DNA of 64,000 nt from G965219965 sp965219965 (GTDB taxonomy: Bacteria > Pseudomonadota > Alphaproteobacteria > RS24): contig OZ244796.1 of NCBI GenBank assembly GCA_965219965.1, positions 992,001 through 1,056,000 of the forward strand, in the 5' to 3' direction. Below are positions 41,788-50,718 of the stretch, piece after piece. The position numbers were made by a program, and so were the translations under genes. Numbering within the stretch: the stretch's first letter is position 1; every line of letters starts with the position of its first letter. The notes under the pieces are model-generated. The model was given only the letters and a program-made list of their open reading frames with translations. It was not told the DNA's origin and did no database searches.

Positions 41788-44649
41788 ATGAGTGACGAAA
41801 TGACCAAGCCCGATACACAGCCAGATGAGGGGCGCGATTACCGCGAGACCCTGCATTTGCCGCACACCGATTTTCCCATGAAAGCGGGTCTGCCGCGCCG
41901 TGAGCCGGAAATTCTCGCCCATTGGGAAAAGCTCGGCCTTTATGACCGCCTGCGCGAACAGGCACAGGGGCGTGAAAAATATGTGCTGCATGATGGCCCG
42001 CCTTATGCCAATGGCCATTTGCATATTGGCCACGCGCTGAACAAAATTCTCAAAGATATTGTCACCCGCGCCCAACAAATGATGGGGCGCGATGCGGCTT
42101 ATGTGCCGGGCTGGGATTGTCACGGCTTGCCGATTGAATGGAAAATTGAAGAGCAATATCGCAAAAAAGGCCGCGACAAAGATGATGTGCCGATAAATGA
42201 GTTTCGTGCTGAGTGTCGCAAATTCGCTGAAGAATGGGTGGCGGTGCAGGCGGAAGAATTTCAACGGCTCGGCGTTTTGGGCGATTGGCAAAACCCTTAC
42301 ACCACAATGGCTTTTGATGCCGAAGCGGTGATTGTGGCTGAGTTCCAAAAATTTGTGATGAATGGCAGTCTTTATCGCGGCTCAAAACCCGTTATGTGGT
42401 CGGTGGTGGAAAAAACCGCTTTGGCTGAAGCGGAAGTGGAATATGAAGAGCATCTTTCGCCGACCATTTTTGTTAAATTTCCCGTGCGCCAAGCCAAAGG
42501 GACAGCGCAAAATATACAAAACGCGCATGTGGTGATTTGGACAACAACCCCGTGGACTTTGCCCGCCAATCGTGCGGTGGCCTATGCAGAAAATTTATCT
42601 TACGGGCTTTACGCCGTTCAAAATGAAAAGCTAATTTTATGTGACGCGCTCGCCGCATCGGTTTTCAAAGCCATGGGCATAGAAGATGCAAAAGACGCCA
42701 TTCGTGAAGCCGATATAAACCCTGCCGATATTCAAAGCCTCGCCCATCCATTGGCGGGGCAAGGTTATGATTTTGATGTTCCCGTTTTGGCGGCTGATTT
42801 CGTCACCGATGACACTGGCACGGGGCTGGTGCATATCGCCCCCAGCCATGGGCAGGACGATTTTGATTTAGGCCTCAAACACGGGCTGGAAGTCCCTTTC
42901 ACCGTAGATGAGGCGGGCATATATTATGACCATGTGCCGCTTTTTGCGGGCCAATGTGTGATTGACCAAAAGGGCAAAATGGGCGGGGCGAATGGTGCGG
43001 TGATAAAAGCACTGGACGAAGCGGGCGCGTTGCTGGCTCAGGGCAAATTGCGCCACCCCTATCCGCATAGCTGGCGGTCAAAAGCCCCGCTTATTTTTCG
43101 CAACACGCCGCAATGGTTTATTGCGATGGAAAAAAATAATTTGCGCCAAACCGCATTAGCGGAAATTGATAAAATCCGTTGGGTGCCGAAAGCGGGGCGC
43201 AATCGTATTTATGCCATGATTGAAAACCGCCCCGATTGGGTGATTTCACGCCAACGCGCTTGGGGGGTGCCGCTTACCATTTTCACCCACCGCGAAACGG
43301 GCGACATTTTGCGCGATGAAGCGGTGAACCAGCGCATTTATGAGGCGGTGAAAACAAAGGGTGCGGATATTTGGTTTTCTGCCGACCCGCAGGAATTTTT
43401 AGGCACAGATTACAAAGCCCAAGATTATGAACAAGTCACCGATGTGCTTGATGTTTGGTTTGATAGCGGCACGACCCATGCTTTTGTTTTAGAAAACCGC
43501 CCCGACAGCCAATGGCCGGCGGATTTATATTTAGAAGGCAGTGACCAGCATCGCGGCTGGTTTCATTCTTCCCTTTTAGAAAGCGTTGGCACAAGGGGGG
43601 CAGCACCCTATAAAGCTGTGCTGACGCATGGTTTTGTGATGGATGAAAAAGGGCGCAAAATGTCCAAATCATCGGGCAATGTGGTGGACCCGCAAAAAAT
43701 TATCAAGCAATCGGGCGCGGATATTATTCGCCTCTGGGTGGCCAGTTCCGATTACCGCGAAGATTTACGCATTGGGGCGGATATTATTAAATCAAACACC
43801 GATGCTTATCGTAAAATCCGCAACTGCTTTCGTTTTATGCTTGGCAATTTGGCGGGCTTTGAGGAGGCCGAGCGCGTCGCGCCCAAAGACATGCCTGAAT
43901 TGGAGCAGCTTATGCTCCACCAGCTTCACGCGCTTGATGCCAGCATACGCCAAGCCTATCAGGATTTTGATTTCCGCAAAATTTACCAATCGCTTTTTAA
44001 TTTTATGACGCTAGACCTGTCGGCCTTTTATTTTGATATTCGCAAAGACGCGCTTTATTGCGATGCCGCTTCGGCCATAAGCCGCCGCGCCTGTCGCAGT
44101 GTGATGGATGAAATTTTTTCTTGCCTCACCGCATGGCTCGCGCCGATGCTGTGCTTTACGATGGAAGAAATATGGCAAGCGCGTTTTGCCGATGAAAAAA
44201 GCTCTGTGCATTTGCGCCAATTCCCGACCCTGCCCAAGCAATGGGAAAATGCCGACCTCGCCGCCAAATGGGAAAAAATCCGCACCGCACGGCGCGTGGT
44301 GACGGGTGCGCTGGAAATTGAACGGCGTGAAAAACGCATTGGCTCCAGCCTTGAGGCCGCGCCGAAACTTTATATTGAAAATGCCGAATTGCTGGCCTTG
44401 CTTAAGGAACAGCCTATGGACGATATTTGCATCACCTCGCAAATTGAGCTTATTCACGCCGCGCCGCCCAAACAAGCCTTTACGCTTGATGATGTGGACG
44501 GCATTGGGGTTGTGCCAGCCCTCGCGCAGGGAACAAAATGCCGCCGTTCGTGGAAAATCCGCCCCGATGTTGGCAGCAATCCCGATTATCCCGACCTCAC
44601 CCCCCGCGATGCCGCCGCCGTGGCCGAATATGATGCCGCCAATGCTTAA
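41788..44649 (+). CDS. ileS: Isoleucyl-tRNA synthetase
   Basis: A class I synthetase of 953 residues. The HIGH motif is PPYANGHLHIGHALNKIL, the CP1 editing domain holds WTTTPWTLPANRAVAYAE and DTGTGLVHIAPSHGQDDF, the DVWFDSGTTHAFVLE block follows, and the KMSKS motif is DEKGRKMSKSSGNVVDP. The C-terminal helical domain ends with CRRSWKIRPDVG; a full zinc-binding cysteine cluster is not apparent. The last eight bases overlap lspA. Confidence 0.97.
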   Translation: MSDEMTKPDTQPDEGRDYRETLHLPHTDFPMKAGLPRREPEILAHWEKLGLYDRLREQAQGREKYVLHDGPPYANGHLHIGHALNKILKDIVTRAQQMMGRDAAYVPGWDCHGLPIEWKIEEQYRKKGRDKDDVPINEFRAECRKFAEEWVAVQAEEFQRLGVLGDWQNPYTTMAFDAEAVIVAEFQKFVMNGSLYRGSKPVMWSVVEKTALAEAEVEYEEHLSPTIFVKFPVRQAKGTAQNIQNAHVVIWTTTPWTLPANRAVAYAENLSYGLYAVQNEKLILCDALAASVFKAMGIEDAKDAIREADINPADIQSLAHPLAGQGYDFDVPVLAADFVTDDTGTGLVHIAPSHGQDDFDLGLKHGLEVPFTVDEAGIYYDHVPLFAGQCVIDQKGKMGGANGAVIKALDEAGALLAQGKLRHPYPHSWRSKAPLIFRNTPQWFIAMEKNNLRQTALAEIDKIRWVPKAGRNRIYAMIENRPDWVISRQRAWGVPLTIFTHRETGDILRDEAVNQRIYEAVKTKGADIWFSADPQEFLGTDYKAQDYEQVTDVLDVWFDSGTTHAFVLENRPDSQWPADLYLEGSDQHRGWFHSSLLESVGTRGAAPYKAVLTHGFVMDEKGRKMSKSSGNVVDPQKIIKQSGADIIRLWVASSDYREDLRIGADIIKSNTDAYRKIRNCFRFMLGNLAGFEEAERVAPKDMPELEQLMLHQLHALDASIRQAYQDFDFRKIYQSLFNFMTLDLSAFYFDIRKDALYCDAASAISRRACRSVMDEIFSCLTAWLAPMLCFTMEEIWQARFADEKSSVHLRQFPTLPKQWENADLAAKWEKIRTARRVVTGALEIERREKRIGSSLEAAPKLYIENAELLALLKEQPMDDICITSQIELIHAAPPKQAFTLDDVDGIGVVPALAQGTKCRRSWKIRPDVGSNPDYPDLTPRDAAAVAEYDAANA

Positions 44650-45157
44650 CCGACTTAAAAATTTACGCACCGATTTATGCGCCAACCCCATCGCCCGCCA
44701 CGCCCTTTGGCTGGCCGCCGCTTTATTTATCCTTGACCAGCTCAGCAAATATGCGGTGCTGGCCAGCCCCATTGCATTGGGGCGCGTGACCGTTACGCCT
44801 TTTTTAGATTTCGTGCTGGTGTGGAATAAAGGCATTAGCTATGGGCTGTTTAACCATCACAGCGCAGGCGGGCAAATTATCCTCGCCGCTTTGGGTCTGG
44901 CGATTTGCATTGGCCTGCTGTGCTTGCTGGCCGCCAGCCCAAGCCGCCTATATGGGCTGGGGCTGGGCATGATTATTGGCGGGGCTTTGGGCAATATCGC
45001 CGACCGCCTTATTCACGGCGCGGTGGTGGATTTTATTAGCCTGCATACGCAAAATTACGCATGGTATGTCTTTAATGTCGCCGATATTTGGATTACACTC
45101 GGCGTGGTGCTGGCGGTGCTGGATACATTGCGCCCGAAACATGAAGGAAGAAAATGA
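44642..45157 (+). CDS. lspA: Lipoprotein signal peptidase (SPase II)
   Basis: An inner-membrane aspartic protease that cleaves prolipoprotein signal peptides, presumably including the lipoproteins in this window. It has 171 residues and four helices. The catalytic aspartates are in GNIADRLIHGAVVDFI and YVFNVADIWITLG. ATG 44642 lies inside the end of ileS. The next gene, a lipoprotein, overlaps its end by four bases. Confidence 0.96.
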   Translation: MLNRLKNLRTDLCANPIARHALWLAAALFILDQLSKYAVLASPIALGRVTVTPFLDFVLVWNKGISYGLFNHHSAGGQIILAALGLAICIGLLCLLAASPSRLYGLGLGMIIGGALGNIADRLIHGAVVDFISLHTQNYAWYVFNVADIWITLGVVLAVLDTLRPKHEGRK

Positions 45158-45612
45158 TGAAAAAAATATATGTGCTGGTTCTATTATCTGTAAGCCTAAC
45201 GGCCTGCGGTGAGGATTCTTTTTTCGGCTATAATAAAAACGCGCCCGATGAGTTTGCTATTATCACCAAAGCCCCGCTTATTGTGCCGCCCGATTATAAT
45301 TTACGCCCGCCCGGCACGCATAGCGGGCGGCAAAAGCCAAGCATACAAGACCAAAGCAAACAAGCATTGCTTGGCACAGAGGCAACAGACGCGCCGAAAA
45401 ATAATAATATGTCTGGCAGTGAACGCCATTTGCTCGCATTGGCGGGTGCGGCGCAAAGCACAGATGACATTCGTGGCCTCATTGAGCGCGACGGGGCGGC
45501 GATTATTCAAAAAGATGGTAATTTCGTCACCGATTTGCTTTTTGGCGACAGCACGCAAGACAAAGCCATTCTTGACCCTGAGGCGGAAGCGCAACGGCTT
45601 AAAAGCCGCTAA
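45154..45612 (+). CDS. bamF: DUF3035 lipoprotein, BamF-like
   Basis: A 152-residue lipoprotein with signal peptide MMKKIYVLVLLSVSLTACGE (lipobox LTAC, Cys18). The mature part contains the DUF3035 phrases APDEFAIITKAPLIVPPDYN, LRPPGTHSG and SGSERHLLALAGA. In Caulobacter a DUF3035 lipoprotein (BamF) is a component of the outer-membrane assembly complex. The lspA-bamF coupling supports this. Short, mostly extended and probably disordered. Confidence 0.85.
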   Translation: MMKKIYVLVLLSVSLTACGEDSFFGYNKNAPDEFAIITKAPLIVPPDYNLRPPGTHSGRQKPSIQDQSKQALLGTEATDAPKNNNMSGSERHLLALAGAAQSTDDIRGLIERDGAAIIQKDGNFVTDLLFGDSTQDKAILDPEAEAQRLKSR

Positions 45613-45791
45613 GCCCCATAAGGCGTCTCAACCCTGCGCCCTGCGGCGCGCAAAGCCGCGCTGGCCGCCATTTGCGCCCCAAGCGTGGCATTTCTGCACA
45701 GCCGCATAAAGGGTCATAAAGTTTTGCAAAAATGCCCATTTTCGCTTAATTTGGGCAGAGAGTGTGAGTTGCGTTGGAGTTCCCTATTGGC

Positions 45792-48092
45792 ATGAATATG
45801 CCCCTATCCATTAAAAAATATATTAATGCGTTACGCAAAGCGGGCGATATTATTTTGCCGCTTATGGTGTTGGCAGCTTTGCTGTTGACCACACTGCACC
45901 ACGCGCCTTTGGTGACGGTGCTGCAAAATGCGGTATTTGACCGTTATAATCGTTGGTATCCGCGCCCCATTAATGACAGTCCGGTGCTTTATATTGATAT
46001 TGACGAAGCCAGCCTGCGCGTGCTGGGGCAGTTCCCATGGCCGCGCCATTTATTTGCTGACCTTATTGAAAATCTCACCGCTTATGGCGCGGCAGCCATC
46101 GCGTTGGATATTTTATTTTCCGAACCCGACCGTAATAGCCCGACCGCCATTCTGCCCGTTTGGCAGGAGCTAAACACAAATCTGCCCGCAAGCGATTGGC
46201 AAAGCATGGCGACCAGCTTGCGGCGCAACATTACCGACCCTGATGACCGACTGGCCGATGTTTTGCGCCGCACGCCGACCATTATTGCCATGATGCTCAA
46301 TGATGCAGGCGGGGCTTTGCCGCCAACCAAAAGCGGCTTTGCCTTGCGCCAGCAAAATCAAAACGCCAACGCGCCCGACCCGCTTGTGCATGTGCCGTTG
46401 AACCATCACGCCATTACCAATCACGCCCCTTTGCAAAAAGCCGCTAATGGTTTGGGCGCGATTAACGCGCAAGTGGACCAAGATGGTATTATCCGCCGCA
46501 CCTCTTTGATTTTTCGCGGCGGTGATAGGCTTTATCCCAGTCTTGGGCTGGAAGCCCTGCGTGTCGCACAGGGGGCGTCTTCTATCACGCTTAAAGCCTC
46601 TGATATTGGCGATGAAAGCCATTATGCTTCGGGCATGGGGCTGTCGCGGCTCAAAGTGGGGCAATTTGTTGTCCCCATTGAACCCAATGGCTCGGTGCGG
46701 CTTTATTATGGCAAAAGCGCGAACATTGAGCGTATCCCCGCATGGGAAATTTTATCAGATGATTTTGATGCCAGCCGTTTGCAGGGGCGGATTGTGTTTA
46801 TCGGCAGTTCGGCGGCGGGGCTGAAAGATTTACGCGCCACGCCCATTAACCCCGCCATTGCGGGCGTGGAAGTGCATGTGCAAACCGCACAGCAAATTAT
46901 TGATGGGGTTTATTTGCGCCGTCCGCTTTGGTTGCAAACTTTAGAATTGCTCAGCAGCCTTATAGCGGGGCTGGTGATTGTGCTGATGGTTTATTTTCTC
47001 GGCCTTGTCGCGGGCGGGGCGACGCTTTTGCTCGTCGGCATGGGCATGGGCGGCGTGTCGCTGTGGGCGTATCAAAATCATTTGCTTTTGCTAGACCCGA
47101 CCGTGCCATTCTTCACTATGGCGGCGACTTATCTTATCGCTGGTTTGCTGCGCTATATTCGCACGGAAAAAGAACGCGAAGGAGTGCGTAGTGCTTTCGG
47201 GCAATATCTATCGCCCGAATTGGTGGAAAAAATTGCCCGTGACCCGGCCAATCTGAAATTGGGCGGCGAGGTGAAACCCATTACCATTATGTTTTGCGAT
47301 ATTCGCGGCTTTACCGCTTTGTCGGAAAATTTACAAGACGCGCCGCATATTCTCACCCATATTATTAACCGCTTTATGACGGTTATGTCGCGCTGTATTC
47401 AAGATAATCACGGCACGATTGATAAATATATTGGCGATTCCATTATGGCTTTTTGGAACGCGCCTGCCCAAGTGCCGCAACACGCGCTTTGTGCGTGCCA
47501 TGCCGCGCTGGATATGCAGGCCAAGCTGGACACGCTCAATAAAGATTTGAACAAAGACCCGAAGGTGAAAGATTTATGGCAAGGCACGCTTCGCATTGGC
47601 ATTGGGCTGAATACGGGGAATTGTTTGGTGGGCAATGTTGGCTCAGACCAGCGTTTTAATTATTCGGTGATGGGCGATCCGGTTAATATCGCCGCACGGC
47701 TTGAAGGCCAGACAAAAAACTACAGCGTGGTGACGCTTGTCGGCCAAGAAACGCGCCAAGCGGCGGGCGGTGATGATGCGCTGGCCTTTGCCGAGCTGGA
47801 TTTGATTTCGCTTAAAGGCAAAGACAAGCCCGAACGCATTTATGCTTTGCTCGGTGACAGTGCGCTGGCGGAAAATGAAGATTTTGCCGATACGCTTAAA
47901 ATGCACGAGCGTTTTATCCATGCCTATCGGGCGCAAAATTGGACAGGCGCGAAAAAGCTGGCCGCCACGCTGGAAAAGGCTTTGCCTGCTTTGAAAAATT
48001 GCTACGCGCTTTATTTGGAGCGCATGGCATTTTTCCAAACCCATCCGCCCGATGAAAATTGGGACGGCGTGTTTAAGGCTGTGAGCAAATAG
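45792..48092 (+). CDS. CHASE2 sensor adenylate/guanylate cyclase
   Basis: A 766-residue inner-membrane class III nucleotide cyclase. Order: one N-terminal helix (about residues 17-38), a periplasmic CHASE2 domain to about residue 370 (FDRYNRWYPRPINDSPVLYI, WPRHLFADLIENL, FSEPDRNSP, GRIVFIGSSAAGLKDLRATP), three closely spaced helices, and a cyclase domain (VKPITIMFCDIRGFTALSEN, DKYIGDSIMAFWNAP, GIGLNTGNCLVGNVGS). Both metal-binding Asp residues are present. I use ATG 45792; TTG 45774 also fits. A TGCCCA/TGGGCA inverted repeat at 45733-45757 precedes it. The signal sensed and cAMP versus cGMP output are unknown. Confidence 0.9.
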   Translation: MNMPLSIKKYINALRKAGDIILPLMVLAALLLTTLHHAPLVTVLQNAVFDRYNRWYPRPINDSPVLYIDIDEASLRVLGQFPWPRHLFADLIENLTAYGAAAIALDILFSEPDRNSPTAILPVWQELNTNLPASDWQSMATSLRRNITDPDDRLADVLRRTPTIIAMMLNDAGGALPPTKSGFALRQQNQNANAPDPLVHVPLNHHAITNHAPLQKAANGLGAINAQVDQDGIIRRTSLIFRGGDRLYPSLGLEALRVAQGASSITLKASDIGDESHYASGMGLSRLKVGQFVVPIEPNGSVRLYYGKSANIERIPAWEILSDDFDASRLQGRIVFIGSSAAGLKDLRATPINPAIAGVEVHVQTAQQIIDGVYLRRPLWLQTLELLSSLIAGLVIVLMVYFLGLVAGGATLLLVGMGMGGVSLWAYQNHLLLLDPTVPFFTMAATYLIAGLLRYIRTEKEREGVRSAFGQYLSPELVEKIARDPANLKLGGEVKPITIMFCDIRGFTALSENLQDAPHILTHIINRFMTVMSRCIQDNHGTIDKYIGDSIMAFWNAPAQVPQHALCACHAALDMQAKLDTLNKDLNKDPKVKDLWQGTLRIGIGLNTGNCLVGNVGSDQRFNYSVMGDPVNIAARLEGQTKNYSVVTLVGQETRQAAGGDDALAFAELDLISLKGKDKPERIYALLGDSALAENEDFADTLKMHERFIHAYRAQNWTGAKKLAATLEKALPALKNCYALYLERMAFFQTHPPDENWDGVFKAVSK

Positions 48093-48111
48093 GGGCGGCA
48101 ATAGGTGCGTG

Positions 48112-49002
48112 ATGGATAAAGAAAATTATCATCTCAAATTTTGGGGAACGCGGGGGTCACTGCCCGTCAATTCGCCCGCGCATACAAAATATGGCGGCAA
48201 TTCAAGCTGTGTGGAAGTGTGCTTTGGCGATGCGGCGACCAGCGCGACTGGTGCGGCCAGCGCGACTGGTGCGACTGGTGCGACCAGCGCGGTTCTCATT
48301 GATGGCGGCTCAGGCATGCGTATGTTGGGCGAAAAGCTGGCCAAGCAAGGCGTGAAAGATATTCATATTCTCATTTCGCATTTTCACAATGACCATATTT
48401 GCGGGATTCCGTTTTTCGCCCCGCTTTTTGAGGCCGATGTGACGGTGACATTTCACACCATTGCCAAAAGCACGGCGCAGAATTTTGAAACCGCGCTGAA
48501 TATGTATATGGCCGACCCAATATATCCGGTTGGCACAGATATTTTTGACGCGCAAATTATTTATAAAAGCCATACGGAAGGCGCGGTGATAAAATTGCCT
48601 CATAATATGACGGCAACCAGCCACCCGATTCCCCATCCGGGCGGGTGCCATGCTTATCGCATCACTGATGGGCAACGCCATGTGGTTTATGCCACCGATA
48701 CCGAACACGACCCGCAAGCCATGAACACCGCGCTGGTGGATTTTATTAAAAATGCCGATGTGCTGATTTATGATTGCACTTATGATGATGCGGATTTTGA
48801 CCGCTTTATTGGCTTTGGTCATTCCACTTGGCAGGAAGGCATAAGGCTGTGCCAAGCCGCCCAAGTGCGCCGCTTGGCGATTTTCCACCACGCGCCAGAG
48901 CGCGATGATGCCGCCCTAGATGCGATTGCCGAAAAGGCACGGCGGCTTTTTGACGGCGCGGTGGTGACGGGCGATTTTCAAACCATGCGGATAGATGAGT
49001 GA
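48112..49002 (+). CDS. Metallo-beta-lactamase-fold hydrolase
   Basis: It has 296 residues with the zinc motif ILISHFHNDHICGIPFF (His90, His92, Asp94, His95), a third-site region ATSHPIPHPGGCHAYR, and the Asp-containing VYATDTEHD. It opens LKFWGTRGSLPVNSPAHTKY, typical of a PhnP/cyclic-phosphodiesterase-like branch of the fold. Residues 42-59 are six tripeptides of Ala-Thr/Ala-Ser/Gly coded by 9-base tandem repeats. It begins 19 bases after the cyclase, so a role in breaking down or responding to the same cyclic nucleotide is an attractive but unproven inference. Confidence 0.85.
   Translation: MDKENYHLKFWGTRGSLPVNSPAHTKYGGNSSCVEVCFGDAATSATGAASATGATGATSAVLIDGGSGMRMLGEKLAKQGVKDIHILISHFHNDHICGIPFFAPLFEADVTVTFHTIAKSTAQNFETALNMYMADPIYPVGTDIFDAQIIYKSHTEGAVIKLPHNMTATSHPIPHPGGCHAYRITDGQRHVVYATDTEHDPQAMNTALVDFIKNADVLIYDCTYDDADFDRFIGFGHSTWQEGIRLCQAAQVRRLAIFHHAPERDDAALDAIAEKARRLFDGAVVTGDFQTMRIDE
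48235..48288 (+). repeat. Six tandem 9-base repeats inside the hydrolase gene
   Basis: Six units in a row: GCGACCAGC, GCGACTGGT, GCGGCCAGC, GCGACTGGT, GCGACTGGT, GCGACCAGC. The unit length keeps the frame, and the encoded segment (ATS/ATG/AAS) is small and flexible. Likely a slippage-prone, length-variable loop. Confidence 0.85.
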
Positions 49003-49064
49003 ATTTGTTTTGCGCTTTGTTTTGCGTTATGATTTCGCCACCCCTTAAAGAACGGAGCTAGGCT

Positions 49065-49568
49065 TTGGACGCGCTTTTGAAATATATTCCCCTGATTTTT
49101 GGCCAAAATCCGCTATTATGGGCGGGGCTAGGCGCGGCACTCATTATGCTGTGCGCTTTGCTAATCGCGCAGAGATGGGCAGCAAGCAAGGGGCGCGAAA
49201 AACATAGCGGCGCAGAAGCGGCAAAAAAGTCACAAACCAACTTGGCCGATATGATTGACCAAAATGGCGCAACCAGTCCGCCGCAAGCAATAAAAACAGA
49301 AGAAAAAGAAGCGGAAACTGCCCCTGTTACCAATGATGACGCGCTGATTGAAGAGCTGACCATTCCGCGTGTCGGCCAAGAAGTGCCAGAAGAAGAACCC
49401 GTGCAAGAATCCCCTGCCCCTTCTGACGCGCCGCAAGAAACACATGATAAAGAAATGCTCGCCGATATTGAAAGAAAAATGAAAGCCTTGCGCGAATTGC
49501 ATGATGCGGGGCTTATCGCCACTGAAATTTATTTACTTAAAAGCCGTGAACTTGCTAAAGATATTTAA
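49065..49568 (+). CDS. Single-helix membrane protein with acidic linker and SHOCT-like C-terminus
   Basis: A 167-residue protein not recognised by family. One membrane helix (about residues 15-36, LLWAGLGAALIMLCALLIAQ), then a long Glu/Pro/Ala-rich linker (about 50-130), then MKALRELHDAGLIATEIYLL followed by KSRELAKDI, which resembles the short SHOCT motif. It starts at TTG 49065 with GGAG upstream and its TAA overlaps the ATG of the next pilin-like gene. The context suggests an accessory pilus-assembly protein, but this is guesswork. Confidence 0.7.
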   Translation: MDALLKYIPLIFGQNPLLWAGLGAALIMLCALLIAQRWAASKGREKHSGAEAAKKSQTNLADMIDQNGATSPPQAIKTEEKEAETAPVTNDDALIEELTIPRVGQEVPEEEPVQESPAPSDAPQETHDKEMLADIERKMKALRELHDAGLIATEIYLLKSRELAKDI

Positions 49569-50176
49569 TGCACACCTGCCGTAAAATTCAAGGTGGGTTT
49601 AGTCTTGTGGAAATGTTGACCATGATTGCCATGATGGGTCTGCTGACGGGTGCGCTTTACACTTTAATGAATAATATGAATGCCCAAACTGCACGTATGA
49701 ATGTTGCAGCGCAATTAGTGCGCGGCGCGAACCAAATCAATAGCCAAATTGAAACCGCCATTGCCCGTGCGGGCTATCAGGCGGCCAGTGCGCCGCCGAT
49801 AAGCCGCGCCCAAGCCTTACGCACCCCCAGCGCGACGCATATTCAAATATGTGCTGATAATGTTGCGGGCAATCGCCAGCTGACTGAATTTCGGCTTAGT
49901 GCAAAAGAAAATGGCCGCGCCCATTTGCAAAAGCGGGTGAGCAATACAAATTGCACCGCCAATGCAGCGCAAAATTGGGAAAATATCTCCGAGCGCATTT
50001 TAACCGAAATTATTTTTACCCTACCCCAAACCGCTTCTGGCATACCGCCGCGCCAAGTGGTGCAAGCCAAATATGTGTTGCAAGAAAACATTGCGGGCGC
50101 GGATGAAATACAAACCCTCACCCAGCACCATCTTTTGCCAAGCTATTCTTTAATTGGATTGGAACAGACGCCATGA
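49568..50176 (+). CDS. Type IV pilin-like protein (PilW/PulJ-like minor pilin)
   Basis: It has 202 residues with a class III prepilin leader: a basic N-terminus, cleavage after GG in GGFSLVEMLTMIAMMGLL with Glu at position 5 of the mature protein, then the hydrophobic assembly helix. The globular part has three Cys and no recognised subtype. It lies in a run with the preceding SHOCT-like gene and the next PilX-like gene (four-base overlap ATGA). Probably a minor pilin that primes pilus assembly. Confidence 0.85.
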   Translation: MHTCRKIQGGFSLVEMLTMIAMMGLLTGALYTLMNNMNAQTARMNVAAQLVRGANQINSQIETAIARAGYQAASAPPISRAQALRTPSATHIQICADNVAGNRQLTEFRLSAKENGRAHLQKRVSNTNCTANAAQNWENISERILTEIIFTLPQTASGIPPRQVVQAKYVLQENIAGADEIQTLTQHHLLPSYSLIGLEQTP

Positions 50177-50715
50177 GCCATACAAAGAAAAAAACAGATA
50201 AAGAATCTGGCTTTGCCATTTATTTGGTGATTGGTTTTATCGCGCTGATGACGCTGACCCTGACCAGTATGAGCCAGCGCATTAACCAGCAAAACCGCCT
50301 GCAATTTGCCACTTTGGGCGATAAAAATATGCTGCACGCCGCCCATCAAGCCATGCAATTTGGCCTATTGGATATGCAGCAAGCCGCCCCTGCTTTGGCG
50401 GCGGATGAGGCGGGCTGGCAACTGCCCACAGGCGCGAATGATGCCACACTGCCCGCCGACCGCATGGCGTGTTTGGACGGGCGTTCGGCCTTGACCGCGC
50501 AAAATGCCAGTGCATTTGTCGCCAGCGCGGGGCTGACAGCAGATAAAATGCGGCGGCGTTATTTTATTTATGATGCCAATGCGGGCAACACACCACGGCG
50601 TTTTGACATTTTCGGCTGTGCCATACGCAATGGCCGCGCACGGGTGACGCATGGCCAATGGCGTTTTAACCCATCGGCGCAAGATTTTTCCCTGCTCAGG
50701 CTGGTGCGCTATTAG
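50173..50715 (+). CDS. PilX-like pilus assembly protein
   Basis: It has 180 residues with a basic start, SGFAIYLVIGFIALMTLTL as a hydrophobic helix and then a polar domain with a Cys pair (MACLDGR, IFGCAIR). PilX proteins have this layout: a pilin-like helix and a weak or absent Glu5 (here AIYLV follows GF with no Glu). It is coupled to the preceding minor pilin gene. Its stop is three bases from the stop of the convergent pilin-like gene at 50719. Confidence 0.7.
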   Translation: MSHTKKKTDKESGFAIYLVIGFIALMTLTLTSMSQRINQQNRLQFATLGDKNMLHAAHQAMQFGLLDMQQAAPALAADEAGWQLPTGANDATLPADRMACLDGRSALTAQNASAFVASAGLTADKMRRRYFIYDANAGNTPRRFDIFGCAIRNGRARVTHGQWRFNPSAQDFSLLRLVRY

Positions 50716-50718
50716 CAT

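Noticed and set aside
45613..45791. A gene or RNA in the gap between bamF and the CHASE2 cyclase
   Set aside because: Only a short GC-rich stretch, one small inverted repeat and a promoter-like AT-rich segment are seen; no frame or strong fold.
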